Origin: Muricomes sp049840515
GTDB taxonomy: Bacteria > Bacillota > Clostridia > Lachnospirales > Lachnospiraceae
Length of the DNA stretch: 64,000 nucleotides
Direction of reading: 5' to 3'
Assembly (NCBI GenBank): GCA_049840515.1
Contig: JASGKW010000009.1
Coordinates: 817,704-881,703 of the forward strand
Program-made: the position numbers and the translations under genes
Part shown: in pieces, positions 44,306 to 54,060 of the stretch
How positions within the stretch are numbered: position 1 is the stretch's first letter
Layout of the letters: every line of letters begins with the position of its first letter
The notes under the pieces: generated by a model
What the model was told of the DNA's origin: nothing
The model's database searches: none
The model's input: the letters and a program-made list of their open reading frames with translations, nothing else

Positions 44306-45253
44306 ATGAAATATTGTTTTGGCGTGGATATCGGAGGAACCACAGTAAAAATAGGACTGTTCGGACAATCCGGTGAAGTCTTTGAGAAGTGGGAAATTGT
44401 GACTCGCACGGAGAATAACGGGGAAAATATTCTCCCGGATATCTCAGCATCCATTTTAGGAAAAATACAGGAAAGAAAATTGGACAAGTCCGCTTTTCTG
44501 GGAGTTGGTGTGGGGGTCCCCGGACCTGTTGCCGAGGACGGGAGTGTAAATGGAACGCCCAACATAGGATGGAAATACAAGAATGTGAAAAAAGAGCTGG
44601 AGGACCTCACTGGTCTGGAAGCCTGGATAGAAAACGACGCAAATGTAGCCGCTCTGGGTGAGATGTGGAAGGGCGGCGGCCTTGGCGAGAAAAATATCAT
44701 TATGATTACCTTGGGCACTGGCGTGGGAAGCGGTGTTATTTCAGGCGGAAAGATTATCTCTGGTTCTCACGGTGCAGGCGGAGAAATCGGACATATTTGT
44801 GTGAATTATGAGGAAACCGCTGTGTGCGGCTGCGGAGGCCGGGGCTGTCTGGAACAGTATGCCTCAGCCACAGGCATTGTAAGGCTGGCAAATAGAAAGC
44901 TGGAAAGCGGGAAAAGAGATACGCTTTTGACGAAGGAACCTGTGACAGCCAAGGCTGTATTCGATGCCGTAAAGCTGGGAGACAGGGTCGCAACGGAAGT
45001 GGCGGAAGAATTTGGCTGTTATTTGGGATATACCCTGGCTAATATAGCGCTGGTGGTGGACCCGGCAGTTTTTGTCATAGGAGGCGGTGTGTCCAGAGCG
45101 GGGGAAGTTCTGATTCCTTTTATTCAGAAACCTTATCTTGAGCGGGCAGTCTTTGGAACAAAGAATGTAAAGTTTTCACTGGCCACTCTAGGGAATGACG
45201 CGGGAATCTGCGGCTGTGCCAGACTGGTTCTCAGTGAACAAGACTTTGTATAG
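44306..45253 (+). CDS. glk: Glucokinase, ROK family
   Basis: 315 residues. ATP phosphate-binding loop FGVDIGGTTVKIGLF at the N-terminus; sugar-binding ENDANVAALGE; LGTGVGSGVISGGKI; the zinc site with GAGGEIGH and CGCGGRGCLEQ, the ROK cysteine cluster; and VIGGGVS near the C-terminus. It phosphorylates glucose to glucose-6-phosphate. The ATG at 44306 is preceded by GGGAG. It is adjacent to hprK in the same direction and so probably co-transcribed. Confidence 0.93.
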   Translation: MKYCFGVDIGGTTVKIGLFGQSGEVFEKWEIVTRTENNGENILPDISASILGKIQERKLDKSAFLGVGVGVPGPVAEDGSVNGTPNIGWKYKNVKKELEDLTGLEAWIENDANVAALGEMWKGGGLGEKNIIMITLGTGVGSGVISGGKIISGSHGAGGEIGHICVNYEETAVCGCGGRGCLEQYASATGIVRLANRKLESGKRDTLLTKEPVTAKAVFDAVKLGDRVATEVAEEFGCYLGYTLANIALVVDPAVFVIGGGVSRAGEVLIPFIQKPYLERAVFGTKNVKFSLATLGNDAGICGCARLVLSEQDFV

Positions 45254-45393
45254 AATATTTTTTGAGGGATTGTTGCGAATTTGTTTGTAACAGTTCCTTT
45301 TTTATACGCAAATGGCTCGCCGCCCGGCAGACATTTATCTGCAAGAGTAACAGCTCCATTATTAAAATCTATTTGTGAGTCATGTTAATCAAA

Positions 45394-47934
45394 TCAGGGG
45401 GTAGGCGCAGCGTCACCACCGCCGCCGTCCTGAGGGGTCTCTGTGCCGCCATCCTGGGGAGTCTCTGTACCACCATTATCTGTCGTCGGCGGAGTTTCAC
45501 CTTCGGTTCCGTTTGTATCTCCAGTTTTATCTTTGTCTTTATCTTCGGTCTTTTTATCCTTATTTTCATCTTTAGGCGGTTCCACCTTCTCAACATAGTG
45601 TCCCGGACAGCTCTGTGTCGGAGCAGTTCCTTTGGCAAAATATTCTGTCAAGGTTGGACAACTGGAAGTTGCCAGAAGTCCGGTCTGGGTGCAGATTGTT
45701 TTCTGTTCCACAGAAGGCGGCATGCTAAATTCTTTGTATGGCAAATCTGCGTGGACTCTGTCCATAATGTGTTTCCAGAGAACCTCGTGCCAGGACTGAT
45801 TCATATTCGCCATCGGTTTGTTTGAATCATAGCCGCCCCACACAGAGCAGGTATAATAAGGTGTGTATGCTGAGAGCCATAAGTCTGTGCTGTCCTCAGT
45901 AGTACCTGTCTTGCCGGCAGCGGGCATATTGTCCAATCTGGCAGCAGTACCTGTTCCCTTATTAATAACATCCTCCATTGCGCTTGTAAGAAGAGCAGCG
46001 GTGGAGTCTTTAATCACCTGATGTGTGGAAGGCGTTGTATTGTCCAGAAGAACATTTCCGTCCCGGTCAAGAACCTTGGTGTAAAGAATAGGTTCTGTAT
46101 AAGTTCCACCATTTGCGATGGCGGCATATGCCGCAGTCATTTCCAGATTATAGACACCGCGTGTGATACCTCCCAGCGCTGTAGCCTGTGCCACATCAGT
46201 AAAGCCGGGATAATTGTCATTATCAAAGTTCACCAGCGTAGTGAACCCAAAGTTTTGCAGATAGTCATATCCAGTCTGAAGACCGATATCAGTTAACGTT
46301 TTTACTGCGCAGACATTCATAGAATGTTCAATTGCATACCGTACACGTGTATTACCGATATAGATATGATCCCAGTTGTTGACAGTTGCACCGCTTGCAT
46401 ATTGATAAGGCTCATCCAAAATGGTGCTGGCCAGCGTGTAACCGGCAGAATCCAGTGCAGGGGCGTAGGTGGACAGAATCTTAAAGCAGGAGCCGGGCTG
46501 TCTGGTGGAAGCTGTGGCCCTGTTGAGAGAAAGGCTTGTTGTCTTCTCTCCGCGCCCTCCGACAATAGCTTTAACCTTGCCTGTATACTGATCCATAATG
46601 ACTACGGAAGTCTGCGGCTGCGGGCTGATATCAATGTTCTCTGTCACTACATCCTGTTCTGTGATGTTTAGGGTACTCTTATATTCTGCAATTGCCTGGT
46701 TTGCTTCATCCGGTGAGGAAAAAACAAGCGGGAATTGTGTTCCTCTGGCCGCCTGAATATATTCTGCCAGCATTTCTTTGCTGTAGTTTTCGGAAGTGCC
46801 GTCAGGGTGTGTAACTGTCAGGGCATATTCCAGACCAAACTCCACATTGTAGGGATAGTTTTCTGGATTTGCAACCTCCTCATCGGCAATTCTCTGAATG
46901 GCCGGGTCCTGTGTGGCGGTGATGGTAAGTCCTCCGCTGTATAGGGCATTGTAGGCCTGTGTTTCTGTATAATTCTTGCGGACGCGGAAATCGTTGATTA
47001 TCTGCTGTGCCAGCTCATCTACAAAATAAGAATAAGGTGTGGTGTCAACACTCTCCTGGACAGCCGTCTGAATCCTGTCATATACAGGGTCAGCCATTGC
47101 CTCGTCATATTCAGCCTGGGTGATATATTCCTGCTTCAGCATATACTTCAGAACCTTGTCCCGCCTCAGAACATTGGCTTCCGGATGTACAACCGGGTCA
47201 TAATCAGAGGGGCTCTGGGTGATGCCCGCCAAAACAGCACATTCGGAGAGAGTCAGTTCAGATACATCTTTGTTGAAATATCGTTTTGCCGCTGTCTGTA
47301 CTCCGAGACAGTTCTGACCCAGGTTGATGGTGTTCATATATGCTTCTACAATTTGTTCTTTGGACATCTGCTTTTCAATTTCTACAGCCAGATATTGCTC
47401 CTGAAGTTTTCGCTCAAGGCGGTCATAGAAGGTTTTTTCTTCCGTGAAGTTAGGGAAAACATTGTTTTTAATGAGCTGCTGAGTCAGTGTACTTGCACCT
47501 TCTGTGAAATTCCCGGAAGTTATGCCAACCACCCCGGCACGGAGAATACCTTGAAGGTCAATCCCGTTATGCTGGTAGAAACGTTCATCTTCTATAGCTA
47601 CGAAAGCGTGGGTAAGGTTGATGGGAATCTCATCGTAGTTTTTGTACACACGGTTGGAGCCCTTCTGCAGGAATTTATCCAGCAGTGTGCCGTCCTCCGC
47701 ATAAACAAATGAAGTGGCTCCCGATGGCCTTATATCGGCAGGAGTCACCTTTGGGGTGTTGTCTATAATTCGTTTCACAAAGTAGCCGGTACCTCCGACT
47801 CCGACCAACACTATCAAAAGCGTGCAGATTACCAGTGCCTTAAAGAGGCGTACGCCCACCCGTTTCTTTTTCATATTTTTTTTTGAAGAGATATCTTTCT
47901 TTGTCTTGTCCAGACTTTCTTTTCCGTAATTCAT
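45394..47934 (-). CDS. Penicillin-binding protein 1A (glycosyltransferase/transpeptidase)
   Basis: 846 residues, class A. A basic cytoplasmic tail (~1-30), membrane segment (~31-52), GT51 glycosyltransferase (IEDERFYQHNGIDLQGILRA, GASTLTQQLIKN) and transpeptidase domain with SxxK as SCFK (after RQPG), SxN as SMN and KTG as KTGTTE. The C-terminal ~70 residues are low-complexity, rich in Lys/Asp/Thr/Pro/Gly with two copies of GGTETPQD. It polymerises and crosslinks peptidoglycan at the membrane. GGAGG precedes the ATG at 47934. Convergent with glk and divergent from the YigZ gene. Confidence 0.94.
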   Translation of the reverse strand: MNYGKESLDKTKKDISSKKNMKKKRVGVRLFKALVICTLLIVLVGVGGTGYFVKRIIDNTPKVTPADIRPSGATSFVYAEDGTLLDKFLQKGSNRVYKNYDEIPINLTHAFVAIEDERFYQHNGIDLQGILRAGVVGITSGNFTEGASTLTQQLIKNNVFPNFTEEKTFYDRLERKLQEQYLAVEIEKQMSKEQIVEAYMNTINLGQNCLGVQTAAKRYFNKDVSELTLSECAVLAGITQSPSDYDPVVHPEANVLRRDKVLKYMLKQEYITQAEYDEAMADPVYDRIQTAVQESVDTTPYSYFVDELAQQIINDFRVRKNYTETQAYNALYSGGLTITATQDPAIQRIADEEVANPENYPYNVEFGLEYALTVTHPDGTSENYSKEMLAEYIQAARGTQFPLVFSSPDEANQAIAEYKSTLNITEQDVVTENIDISPQPQTSVVIMDQYTGKVKAIVGGRGEKTTSLSLNRATASTRQPGSCFKILSTYAPALDSAGYTLASTILDEPYQYASGATVNNWDHIYIGNTRVRYAIEHSMNVCAVKTLTDIGLQTGYDYLQNFGFTTLVNFDNDNYPGFTDVAQATALGGITRGVYNLEMTAAYAAIANGGTYTEPILYTKVLDRDGNVLLDNTTPSTHQVIKDSTAALLTSAMEDVINKGTGTAARLDNMPAAGKTGTTEDSTDLWLSAYTPYYTCSVWGGYDSNKPMANMNQSWHEVLWKHIMDRVHADLPYKEFSMPPSVEQKTICTQTGLLATSSCPTLTEYFAKGTAPTQSCPGHYVEKVEPPKDENKDKKTEDKDKDKTGDTNGTEGETPPTTDNGGTETPQDGGTETPQDGGGGDAAPTP

Positions 47935-48040
47935 GAATAATATCCTCCTTTATTCATTCCACCCATTATAACAAATTTGTCTGCTTAAATAAAGAAAAAA
48001 CGAGAAAAGTTCACATTTCTAAAAAAATCTTAATAAATTC

Positions 48041-48068
48041 TTGTGGTTTTTTATAATTTTGGTATATT
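48041..48068 (+). promoter_or_regulatory. Probable promoter of the YigZ gene
   Basis: TTGTGG, 16-base spacer, TATATT, 37 bases before the start codon. Confidence 0.5.
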
Positions 48069-48104
48069 GTATGTATAACAAATGCAGAAAATGAGGTAAA
48101 GCGG

Positions 48105-48756
48105 ATGGACTACAAAACAGTATATCAGGGCGGGAACGCGGAAGTTGTCGAAAAAAGGTCTCGTTTTATTGCAAATATTTTCCCCGTATCTTCGGAGGAG
48201 GAGTCACAAGGTTATTTAGAACAGATACGGAAACAGTACTGGGATGCAAGGCATCATTGCTGGGCGCATATTATAGGAACAGAGAATGCCCAGGAGCGGT
48301 GCAGCGATGACGGGGAGCCCAGCGGCACTGCCGGAAAACCAATTCTGGAAGTTATGAAAGGGCAGGGGCTGCACAATGTGTTAATCGTGGTGACCCGGTA
48401 TTTTGGGGACTCTGCTCGGCACAGGGGGGCTGGTAAGAGCATACACTGCCGCCGCCAGGGAGGGCCTTCTCCATAGTACCATTATTACCAGAACTCAGGG
48501 GATTAAACTAAAAGTTAAAACAGATTATACCGGTCTGGGGAAAATACAGTATCTTCTGGCTCAGAGAGGGATTACAATTTTAGAGACGGAGTATACTGAT
48601 TTGGTGGAATTGACTGCCATTGTACCGCTGAGTGAAGAAAAACAGGTGGCCGGGGAGATTACTGAGGGTACAAATGGAAAAAGTGAAATTGAGGCTGGTG
48701 GAAAATGCTGGTTTGCACAGATAGGGCAGGAGATAAAGATTTTTGATTTTGAATAA
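48105..48756 (+). CDS. YigZ/IMPACT family protein; frame broken at 48405-48408
   Basis: About 217 residues. The N-terminal UPF0029 (IMPACT) domain has KRSRFIANIFPVSSEEE, ARHHCWAHIIG, the SDDGEPSGTAGKPIL stretch and VVTRYFGG-LLGTGGLVRAY, the last interrupted. The first frame reads RYFGDSARHRG and ends at 48476; the second starts at 48403 and continues GTLLGTGGLVRAYTAA to 48756. The canonical RYFGG...LGTGGLVRAY needs two more G at the GGGG run, so a small deletion is likely. A C-terminal ferredoxin-like domain (DUF1949) follows. Function poorly known; the IMPACT fold is linked to translation control in eukaryotes. Confidence 0.85.
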
Positions 48757-48802
48757 GGGTGATATCTGTTGGAAACTTACATAGCGAAAGGATAAAAAGA
48801 GA

Positions 48803-49432
48803 ATGAGAGCAAAGAGAGCAATAGCAGTTATGATAGCAGCCTTAATGTGTCTGGGCTTTACAGCCTGTCAGGGAAATGACAGAAATGCGGAAGATGTGCA
48901 AGAAGCAGGCGGAGGAGACATACAGGTGTCAGAGGAGAATGAATCAGATTCGGAAGAAAAGAAATCTGGTATGCAGGTTGTAGGAACGGATGAATTTGGT
49001 TATGTTTCCGTGCCAGGTGACTGGGTAAAATTTCAGGAGCTGGATGGAGGAACAGATTTTCAATATTCAAATGTCCCTGGCACATCAATCATTACATTGA
49101 ATGTATTTGATAACAGCGGCCTGACGGAAGAAGAGAAAACCCAACTTGATGCAGAAACTGTGGCATCTCACATATGGTACAATTTAGAAAATAATGGAGT
49201 TACGGACATCACAGGTGCAAAAGTAACATTGAACGGCCTGGATGCCGTTCAGGTATATGGAAATTTTATCAGCGAGGATTACAGTCTGCCCAGCAGTATT
49301 GTGTGCTGGATAGTTGAAGATGAACAGGGCGTGTTCCACTACATTTCGGCAGAGGGAGGGCTCGATGATATTGTAAATGTGGTTTCTTATGTAGAAAATT
49401 CCTATTCTTTGGAAACTCCAGACTCTCTCTGA
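48803..49432 (+). CDS. Putative lipoprotein
   Basis: 209 residues. Lipoprotein signal ending LGFTAC at Cys22, then an acidic Glu/Ser-rich linker (~residues 28-55), then a globular domain of ~150 residues starting VVGTDEFGYVSVPGDW and ending near YVENSYSLE. The GYVSVPGDW...SIITLNVFD pattern is seen in small surface lipoproteins of Clostridia. No function known. It follows the YigZ gene by 46 bases, with a strong bidirectional terminator after it. Confidence 0.75.
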   Translation: MRAKRAIAVMIAALMCLGFTACQGNDRNAEDVQEAGGGDIQVSEENESDSEEKKSGMQVVGTDEFGYVSVPGDWVKFQELDGGTDFQYSNVPGTSIITLNVFDNSGLTEEEKTQLDAETVASHIWYNLENNGVTDITGAKVTLNGLDAVQVYGNFISEDYSLPSSIVCWIVEDEQGVFHYISAEGGLDDIVNVVSYVENSYSLETPDSL

Positions 49433-49471
49433 TTATGACTTGATTTAATATGACTTGATTTAAACGGAAAG

Positions 49472-49512
49472 AAAAGACAGGTGCGGATTTTACCCCGCCA
49501 CCTGTCTTTTTT
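49472..49512. terminator. Bidirectional terminator between the lipoprotein gene and hpf
   Basis: 12-bp stem AAAAGACAGGTG / CACCTGTCTTTT with inner CGG/CCG pairing and T runs on both strands. Confidence 0.88.
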
Positions 49513-49530
49513 ATTCTGTAAGATATTTTA

Positions 49531-50088
49531 TTAATCAAATTCTGGTTCGATTAATCCAAAGGAACCATCTTTTCTCTTGTATACCACGTTTACTTCGTCT
49601 GTCTCTGCATTGCAGAATACGAAGAAAGAATGTCCAATCAAATCCATCTGGATGCATGCATCCTCCGCATACATTGGTTTGATTCCAAAACGCTTGGTTC
49701 TTACAATGCGGATTTCCTCTTCAGCGTGATTGTCATCCTCTGATTCAAAAAATTCTTTCTTGAAATTACTTCCAGAGGAAGCAGCGGTAGGATGTCCCTG
49801 ATTTCTGGCAACCAGTTTGTTCTTATATTTGCGAAGCTGACGCTCGATTACTTCCTCAACAAGGTCAATGGATACATACATGTCATTGCTTGTCTGCTCG
49901 GAACGGATAATATTCCCTTTTACCGGGATGGTTACTTCAATCTTTTGTCTTTCTTTTTCCACACTGAGAGTTACGATAATTTCTGTTTCAGGAGTGAAAT
50001 ACCTTTCGAGTTTTCCTAATTTGTGTTCAATAGTGTCCTTGAGGCCTGGCGTTACGTCGATGTTCTTTCCACTAATAATAAATTTCAT
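49531..50088 (-). CDS. hpf: Ribosome hibernation promoting factor, long form (HPF/RaiA)
   Basis: 185 residues from MKFIISGKNIDVTPGLKDTIE, with GGAG eight bases upstream of the ATG at 50088. The N-terminal domain (1-~100) binds the 30S decoding site. After a flexible linker (~residues 100-125), the C-terminal domain (IVRTKRFGIKPMYAEDACIQMDLIGHSFFVFCN) mediates ribosome dimerisation into 100S particles. The long form is typical of Firmicutes. It acts in stationary phase or stress. Confidence 0.94.
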   Translation of the reverse strand: MKFIISGKNIDVTPGLKDTIEHKLGKLERYFTPETEIIVTLSVEKERQKIEVTIPVKGNIIRSEQTSNDMYVSIDLVEEVIERQLRKYKNKLVARNQGHPTAASSGSNFKKEFFESEDDNHAEEEIRIVRTKRFGIKPMYAEDACIQMDLIGHSFFVFCNAETDEVNVVYKRKDGSFGLIEPEFD

Positions 50089-50200
50089 GTGATCAACTCC
50101 TTTGTTCATATTATACAGATGAAACGGATATTCTCGTCTGTATTATGTCAATATTATAGCATGGAAAAGCAGTGTTGTATAGGATGAATCTATTTTTTTA

Positions 50201-52022
50201 TTACTTCTGACTTCTTCTGCGCATTCTGGCGTCCAGAATTTTTTTGCGGATGCGCAAAGTTTCTGGTGTTACTTCCAGAAGCTCGTCCGTGTCAATGAAG
50301 TCCAGCGCTTCCTCCAGGCTTAATATGCGGGGAGGCGTCAGACGGAGTGCGTCATCTGCACCGGAGGAGCGGGTGTTTGTCAGATGTTTGGTCTTACATA
50401 CATTCAGCTCGATGTCCTCTGCCTTTCCATTTTGTCCGATGACCATTCCTGCATATACCTTTTCACCGGCGCCGATGAACAAAGTACCTCTCTCCTGAGC
50501 GCTGTACAGACCATAAGTTACAGATTCTCCGTTTTCAAAAGCAATCAGGGAACCTTGTTTTCTATATTGAATATCTCCTTTATAAGGAGCATAGCCGTCA
50601 AAAATAGTATTCAGGATACCATTTCCTTTTGTATCTGTGAGAAATTCTCCTCTATATCCGATGAGACCACGTGCGGGGATGGAAAACTCCAGACGTGTGT
50701 AACCGCCGTTGGAAGCTCCCATATTTTGAAGCTCACCTTTGCGCTGTCCTAATTTTTCGATGACATTTCCTGTAAATTCATCAGGAACATCTATATAGGC
50801 AATTTCCATAGGCTCCAGTTTTTTGCCGTTTTCATTTTTATAAAGAACTTCTGCCTTGCTCACGGCAAACTCATATCCTTCACGTCTCATATTTTCAATC
50901 AAGACAGAAAGATGCAGTTCGCCACGCCCAGATACCTTGAAGCTGTCGGCATTTTCTGTTTCCTCTACACGCAGACTTACATCTGTGTTTAATTCGCGGA
51001 ACAGGCGGTCGCGCAGATGGCGGGAAGTAACAAATTTTCCTTCCTGACCTGCAAATGGACTGTCATTTACAATAAACTGCATAGAGATAGTCGGCTCTGA
51101 AATCTTCTGGAATGGGATGGCTTCAGGATCTACAGGAGAGCACAGTGTATCTCCGATAGAAATGTCGGAAATACCGGAGATAGCCACGATGGAGCCGATG
51201 CTTGCTTCCTTTACCTCAACTTTACTTAATCCGTCAAATTCGTACAGTTTGCTGATTTTTACCTTTTCCTGTTTATCCGGGTCATGATGATTTAATAAAA
51301 CCATTTCCTGATTTACGGCGATTGTTCCGTTGTCTACCTTGCCTACGCCGATACGTCCTACGTACTCATTATAATCGATGGTACTGATTAATACCTGAGT
51401 ATGGAGCTTCCGGGTCACCCTCCGGTGCTGGGATATAATCCAGAATCGTTTCAAACAATGGCTGCATGTTTTTCTCTTCATCCGTCAAATCGAGAACAGC
51501 AATTCCTGCTTTGGCAGAAGCGTAGACAAATGGGCAGTCAAGCTGTTCGTCGGAGGCATCCAAATCCATGAAAAGTTCCAGAACTTCGTCGATAACTTCA
51601 TCAGGTCTCGCCTCAGGGCGGTCAATCTTATTGATGCAGACAATAACAGGCAGTTCAAGCTCAAGCGCCTTGCGGAGCACGAACTTGGTCTGGGGCATAG
51701 CACCTTCAAATGCATCCACTACCAGGACAACTCCGTTTACCATTTTGAGTACACGTTCCACCTCACCGCCGAAATCGGCATGTCCGGGGGTATCAATAAT
51801 GTTAATTTTAGTTCCATTGTAGAACACAGCAGTGTTCTTGGCGAGAATAGTAATACCTCTTTCTCTTTCAATATCGTTAGAGTCCATGACACGCTCTGCC
51901 ACTTCCTGGTTTTCGCGGAACACGCCGCTCTGCTTTAAAAGTTCATCCACCAGGGTGGTTTTGCCATGGTCAACATGGGCAATAATCGCAATATTTCTAA
52001 TATCTTCGCGTTTTGTTTTCAT
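50201..52022 (-). CDS. typA: Ribosome-associated GTPase TypA/BipA; frame broken at 51401
   Basis: About 607 residues. G-domain: AHVDHGKTTLVDELL, DTPGHADFGGEVERVL, NKIDRPEARPDEV. Then domain II, the EF-G-like domains and the TypA-specific C-terminal domain (RGLIGYRGEFLTDTKGNGI). Two frames overlap at 51369-51481; removing one base at 51401 joins GDPEAP to TQVLISTIDYNEYVGRIGVG, the expected sequence. TypA is a conserved translational GTPase involved in ribosome assembly and stress growth. The rest of the gene is intact, so a sequence error is more likely than decay. Confidence 0.9.
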
Positions 52023-52213
52023 AAATGTTCAACACTCTTTCTAATTATGTTAATGAGTTACAACTTTTTTATTCTAGCACAAAACTTTTTCTATGGGAAG
52101 TTCAAACTTTGTCGAACGATTACTCCCTCATTTTTGTTCTAATGCATGTACTAAATTCATAGACTTAGTATTGACTCAAAAATACCAATCAGAGGAAGGG
52201 AGAATTACAAATT

Positions 52214-52843
52214 ATGTCAGATAAGGTTATTGAAAACAATCAGGTAATGATTATGGGTGAGGTGGCGTCCGGATTTACATACAGCCATGAGGTCTTTGGA
52301 GAAGGCTTTTACATGGTGGATATACTGGTAAAGCGGCTCAGCAATTCGGATGACAGGATTCCGCTCATGATCTCGGAGAGACTCATTGACGTGACTCAGG
52401 ATTATACGGGAGAATTTATTATGGTTTCGGGTCAGTTCCGTTCTTACAACAGACACGAGGAGCAGAAGAACAGACTGGTGTTATCTGTTTTTGTCCGTGA
52501 AGTTGAATTTATTGATGAGGAGTTGGATGGAGCAAAGACGAATAATATTTTACTGGAAGGCTATATCTGCAAAAAACCCGTATACAGGAAGACACCTCTG
52601 GGAAGAGAAATTGCCGATTTACTGCTGGCAGTAAACAGACCTTATGGTAAATCCGATTATATCCCATGCATATGCTGGGGCAGAAATGCCAGATATGCAT
52701 CTGGATTTGAGGTGGGGGAGCATGTACAGATACTTGGAAGAATCCAGAGCAGGGAATATGTAAAGAAAATATCTGAGACAGATACAGAAACCCGTATTGC
52801 ATATGAAGTATCTGTAAGTAAGCTGGAATGTATGGAAGAGTAG
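52214..52843 (+). CDS. Single-stranded DNA-binding-like protein with two OB folds
   Basis: 209 residues. The C-terminal half (NNILLEGYICKKPVYRKTPLGREIADLLLAVNRPYGKSDYIPCICWGRNA) is a typical SSB OB fold. The N-terminal half (NQVMIMGEVASGFTYSHEVFGEGFYMVDILVKRLSNSDDRIPLMI) looks like a second, diverged OB unit. It lacks the acidic C-terminal tip (DDDIPF-like) of the housekeeping SSB, ending KLECMEE. It is therefore probably an accessory SSB family common in Lachnospiraceae. GAAGGGAG precedes the ATG. The role in replication or repair is uncertain. Confidence 0.8.
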   Translation: MSDKVIENNQVMIMGEVASGFTYSHEVFGEGFYMVDILVKRLSNSDDRIPLMISERLIDVTQDYTGEFIMVSGQFRSYNRHEEQKNRLVLSVFVREVEFIDEELDGAKTNNILLEGYICKKPVYRKTPLGREIADLLLAVNRPYGKSDYIPCICWGRNARYASGFEVGEHVQILGRIQSREYVKKISETDTETRIAYEVSVSKLECMEE

Positions 52844-52878
52844 AGCATAAATATAGAAGATTAGAGCATAGAAAAGTC

Positions 52879-52912
52879 AGGAGCGGCATTTGGAAAATGG
52901 CGCTCCTTCTTC
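52879..52912 (+). terminator. Terminator after the SSB-like gene
   Basis: AGGAGCG / CGCTCCT stem continued by CATTT/AAATG, then TCTTC. Confidence 0.75.
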
Positions 52913-52913
52913 A

Positions 52914-52942
52914 TTGACAGCGGCCATAAATAGTGTTAAACT
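52914..52942 (+). promoter_or_regulatory. Promoter of dapA
   Basis: TTGACA, 17-base spacer, TAAACT, 37 bases before the ATG. The leader is too short for a lysine riboswitch. Confidence 0.7.
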
Positions 52943-52978
52943 TTGAAAAAGATAAGGTTCTAGGTTAGGAGGATATAT

Positions 52979-53869
52979 ATGACAATATTTAAAGGAGCCG
53001 GGGTGGCGATTATTACGCCGTTTCACAAAGATGGAAGTGTGAATTATGATAAACTGGATGAGCTGATTGATTTCCACTGTGAGAATGGCACTGACAGCAT
53101 TGTTATTTGTGGTACAACAGGTGAATCTTCCACATTAACAGAAGAAGAACATATGGAATGTATCAAGTTCACAATAGAGCGCACAAGGAAACGAATTCCG
53201 GTGATTGCGGGAACTGGTTCAAACTGTACGCGCACTGCCACACAGATGTCGAAAGAAGCGGTGGAGGCTGGGGCGGATGGTCTGCTCTTAGTGACTCCTT
53301 ACTATAATAAAGCTACACAGGACGGTCTTTTTGCACATTATAAGATTATCGCGGACGAGGCAAAAGCGCCCATTATTTTATATAGCGTAAAGAGCAGAAC
53401 CGGAACCAATATTGAGCCAGCCACGGCAGCGCGTCTGGCCAGTGAAGTGGAAAATATTGTGGGAATCAAAGAAGCATCCGGGGATATATCACAGATTGCT
53501 AAAATCATGCAGCTTGCAGACGGCAAGATTGATTTGTACTCCGGCAATGATGACCAGATTGTCCCTCTTCTCGCACTGGGCGGCAAGGGAGTTATCTCCG
53601 TTTTGTCTAACATTGCTCCAAGAGAGACACACGATATCTGTGAGAAGTTTTTTGCGGGAGATTTGGCGGGCAGCCGGGAACTTCAGTTTAAGGCATTGCC
53701 TTTGGTGGATCAGTTGTTTTGCGAGGTGAATCCGATTCCTGTCAAGAAAGCGATGAACCTGATGGGAATGGAAGTGGGCGGACTGAGAATGCCACTCACA
53801 GAGATGACGGAGAAGAATGCTGCAAATCTGGCGAAAGCAATGGCTGACTTTGGTATTAAATTAGCATAA
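52979..53869 (+). CDS. dapA: 4-hydroxy-tetrahydrodipicolinate synthase
   Basis: 296 residues, TIM barrel. GTTGESSTLTEEEH (pyruvate carboxylate and Thr/Tyr relay), YYNKATQDGLFAHY, and IKEASGD containing the Schiff-base Lys. It condenses pyruvate with aspartate semialdehyde, the first committed step to lysine and meso-diaminopimelate for cell wall. GGAGG precedes the ATG. It has its own promoter and terminator, with dapB immediately downstream. Confidence 0.96.
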   Translation: MTIFKGAGVAIITPFHKDGSVNYDKLDELIDFHCENGTDSIVICGTTGESSTLTEEEHMECIKFTIERTRKRIPVIAGTGSNCTRTATQMSKEAVEAGADGLLLVTPYYNKATQDGLFAHYKIIADEAKAPIILYSVKSRTGTNIEPATAARLASEVENIVGIKEASGDISQIAKIMQLADGKIDLYSGNDDQIVPLLALGGKGVISVLSNIAPRETHDICEKFFAGDLAGSRELQFKALPLVDQLFCEVNPIPVKKAMNLMGMEVGGLRMPLTEMTEKNAANLAKAMADFGIKLA

Positions 53870-53881
53870 ATATATGTTGTG

Positions 53882-53930
53882 AAAAGGATATCATATGTTG
53901 AGTAACAGACTCAGATGTGGTATCCTTTTT
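53882..53930 (+). terminator. Terminator between dapA and dapB
   Basis: AAAAGGATA / TATCCTTTT outer stem with an inner TTGAGT/ACTCAG stem and TTTTT tail. Confidence 0.85.
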
Positions 53931-54060
53931 ATATATAGAAGATAATGGGAAATTTGATTTCCTGTTGTATAAAAACCCGGGTGGGGAAGATACTGCATTA
54001 GAGAAGCTCACAATAGAGCCTTTTTTATATGCAACTGAGAAAGAAATGGGAGGAACAAAG

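Noticed and set aside
45254..45393. Terminator or small gene between glk and the PBP1A gene
   Set aside because: Only weak 6-bp pairings without a T tail and no plausible frame were seen.
52943..52978. Lysine riboswitch before dapA
   Set aside because: The promoter leaves a leader of roughly 30 bases, far too short.
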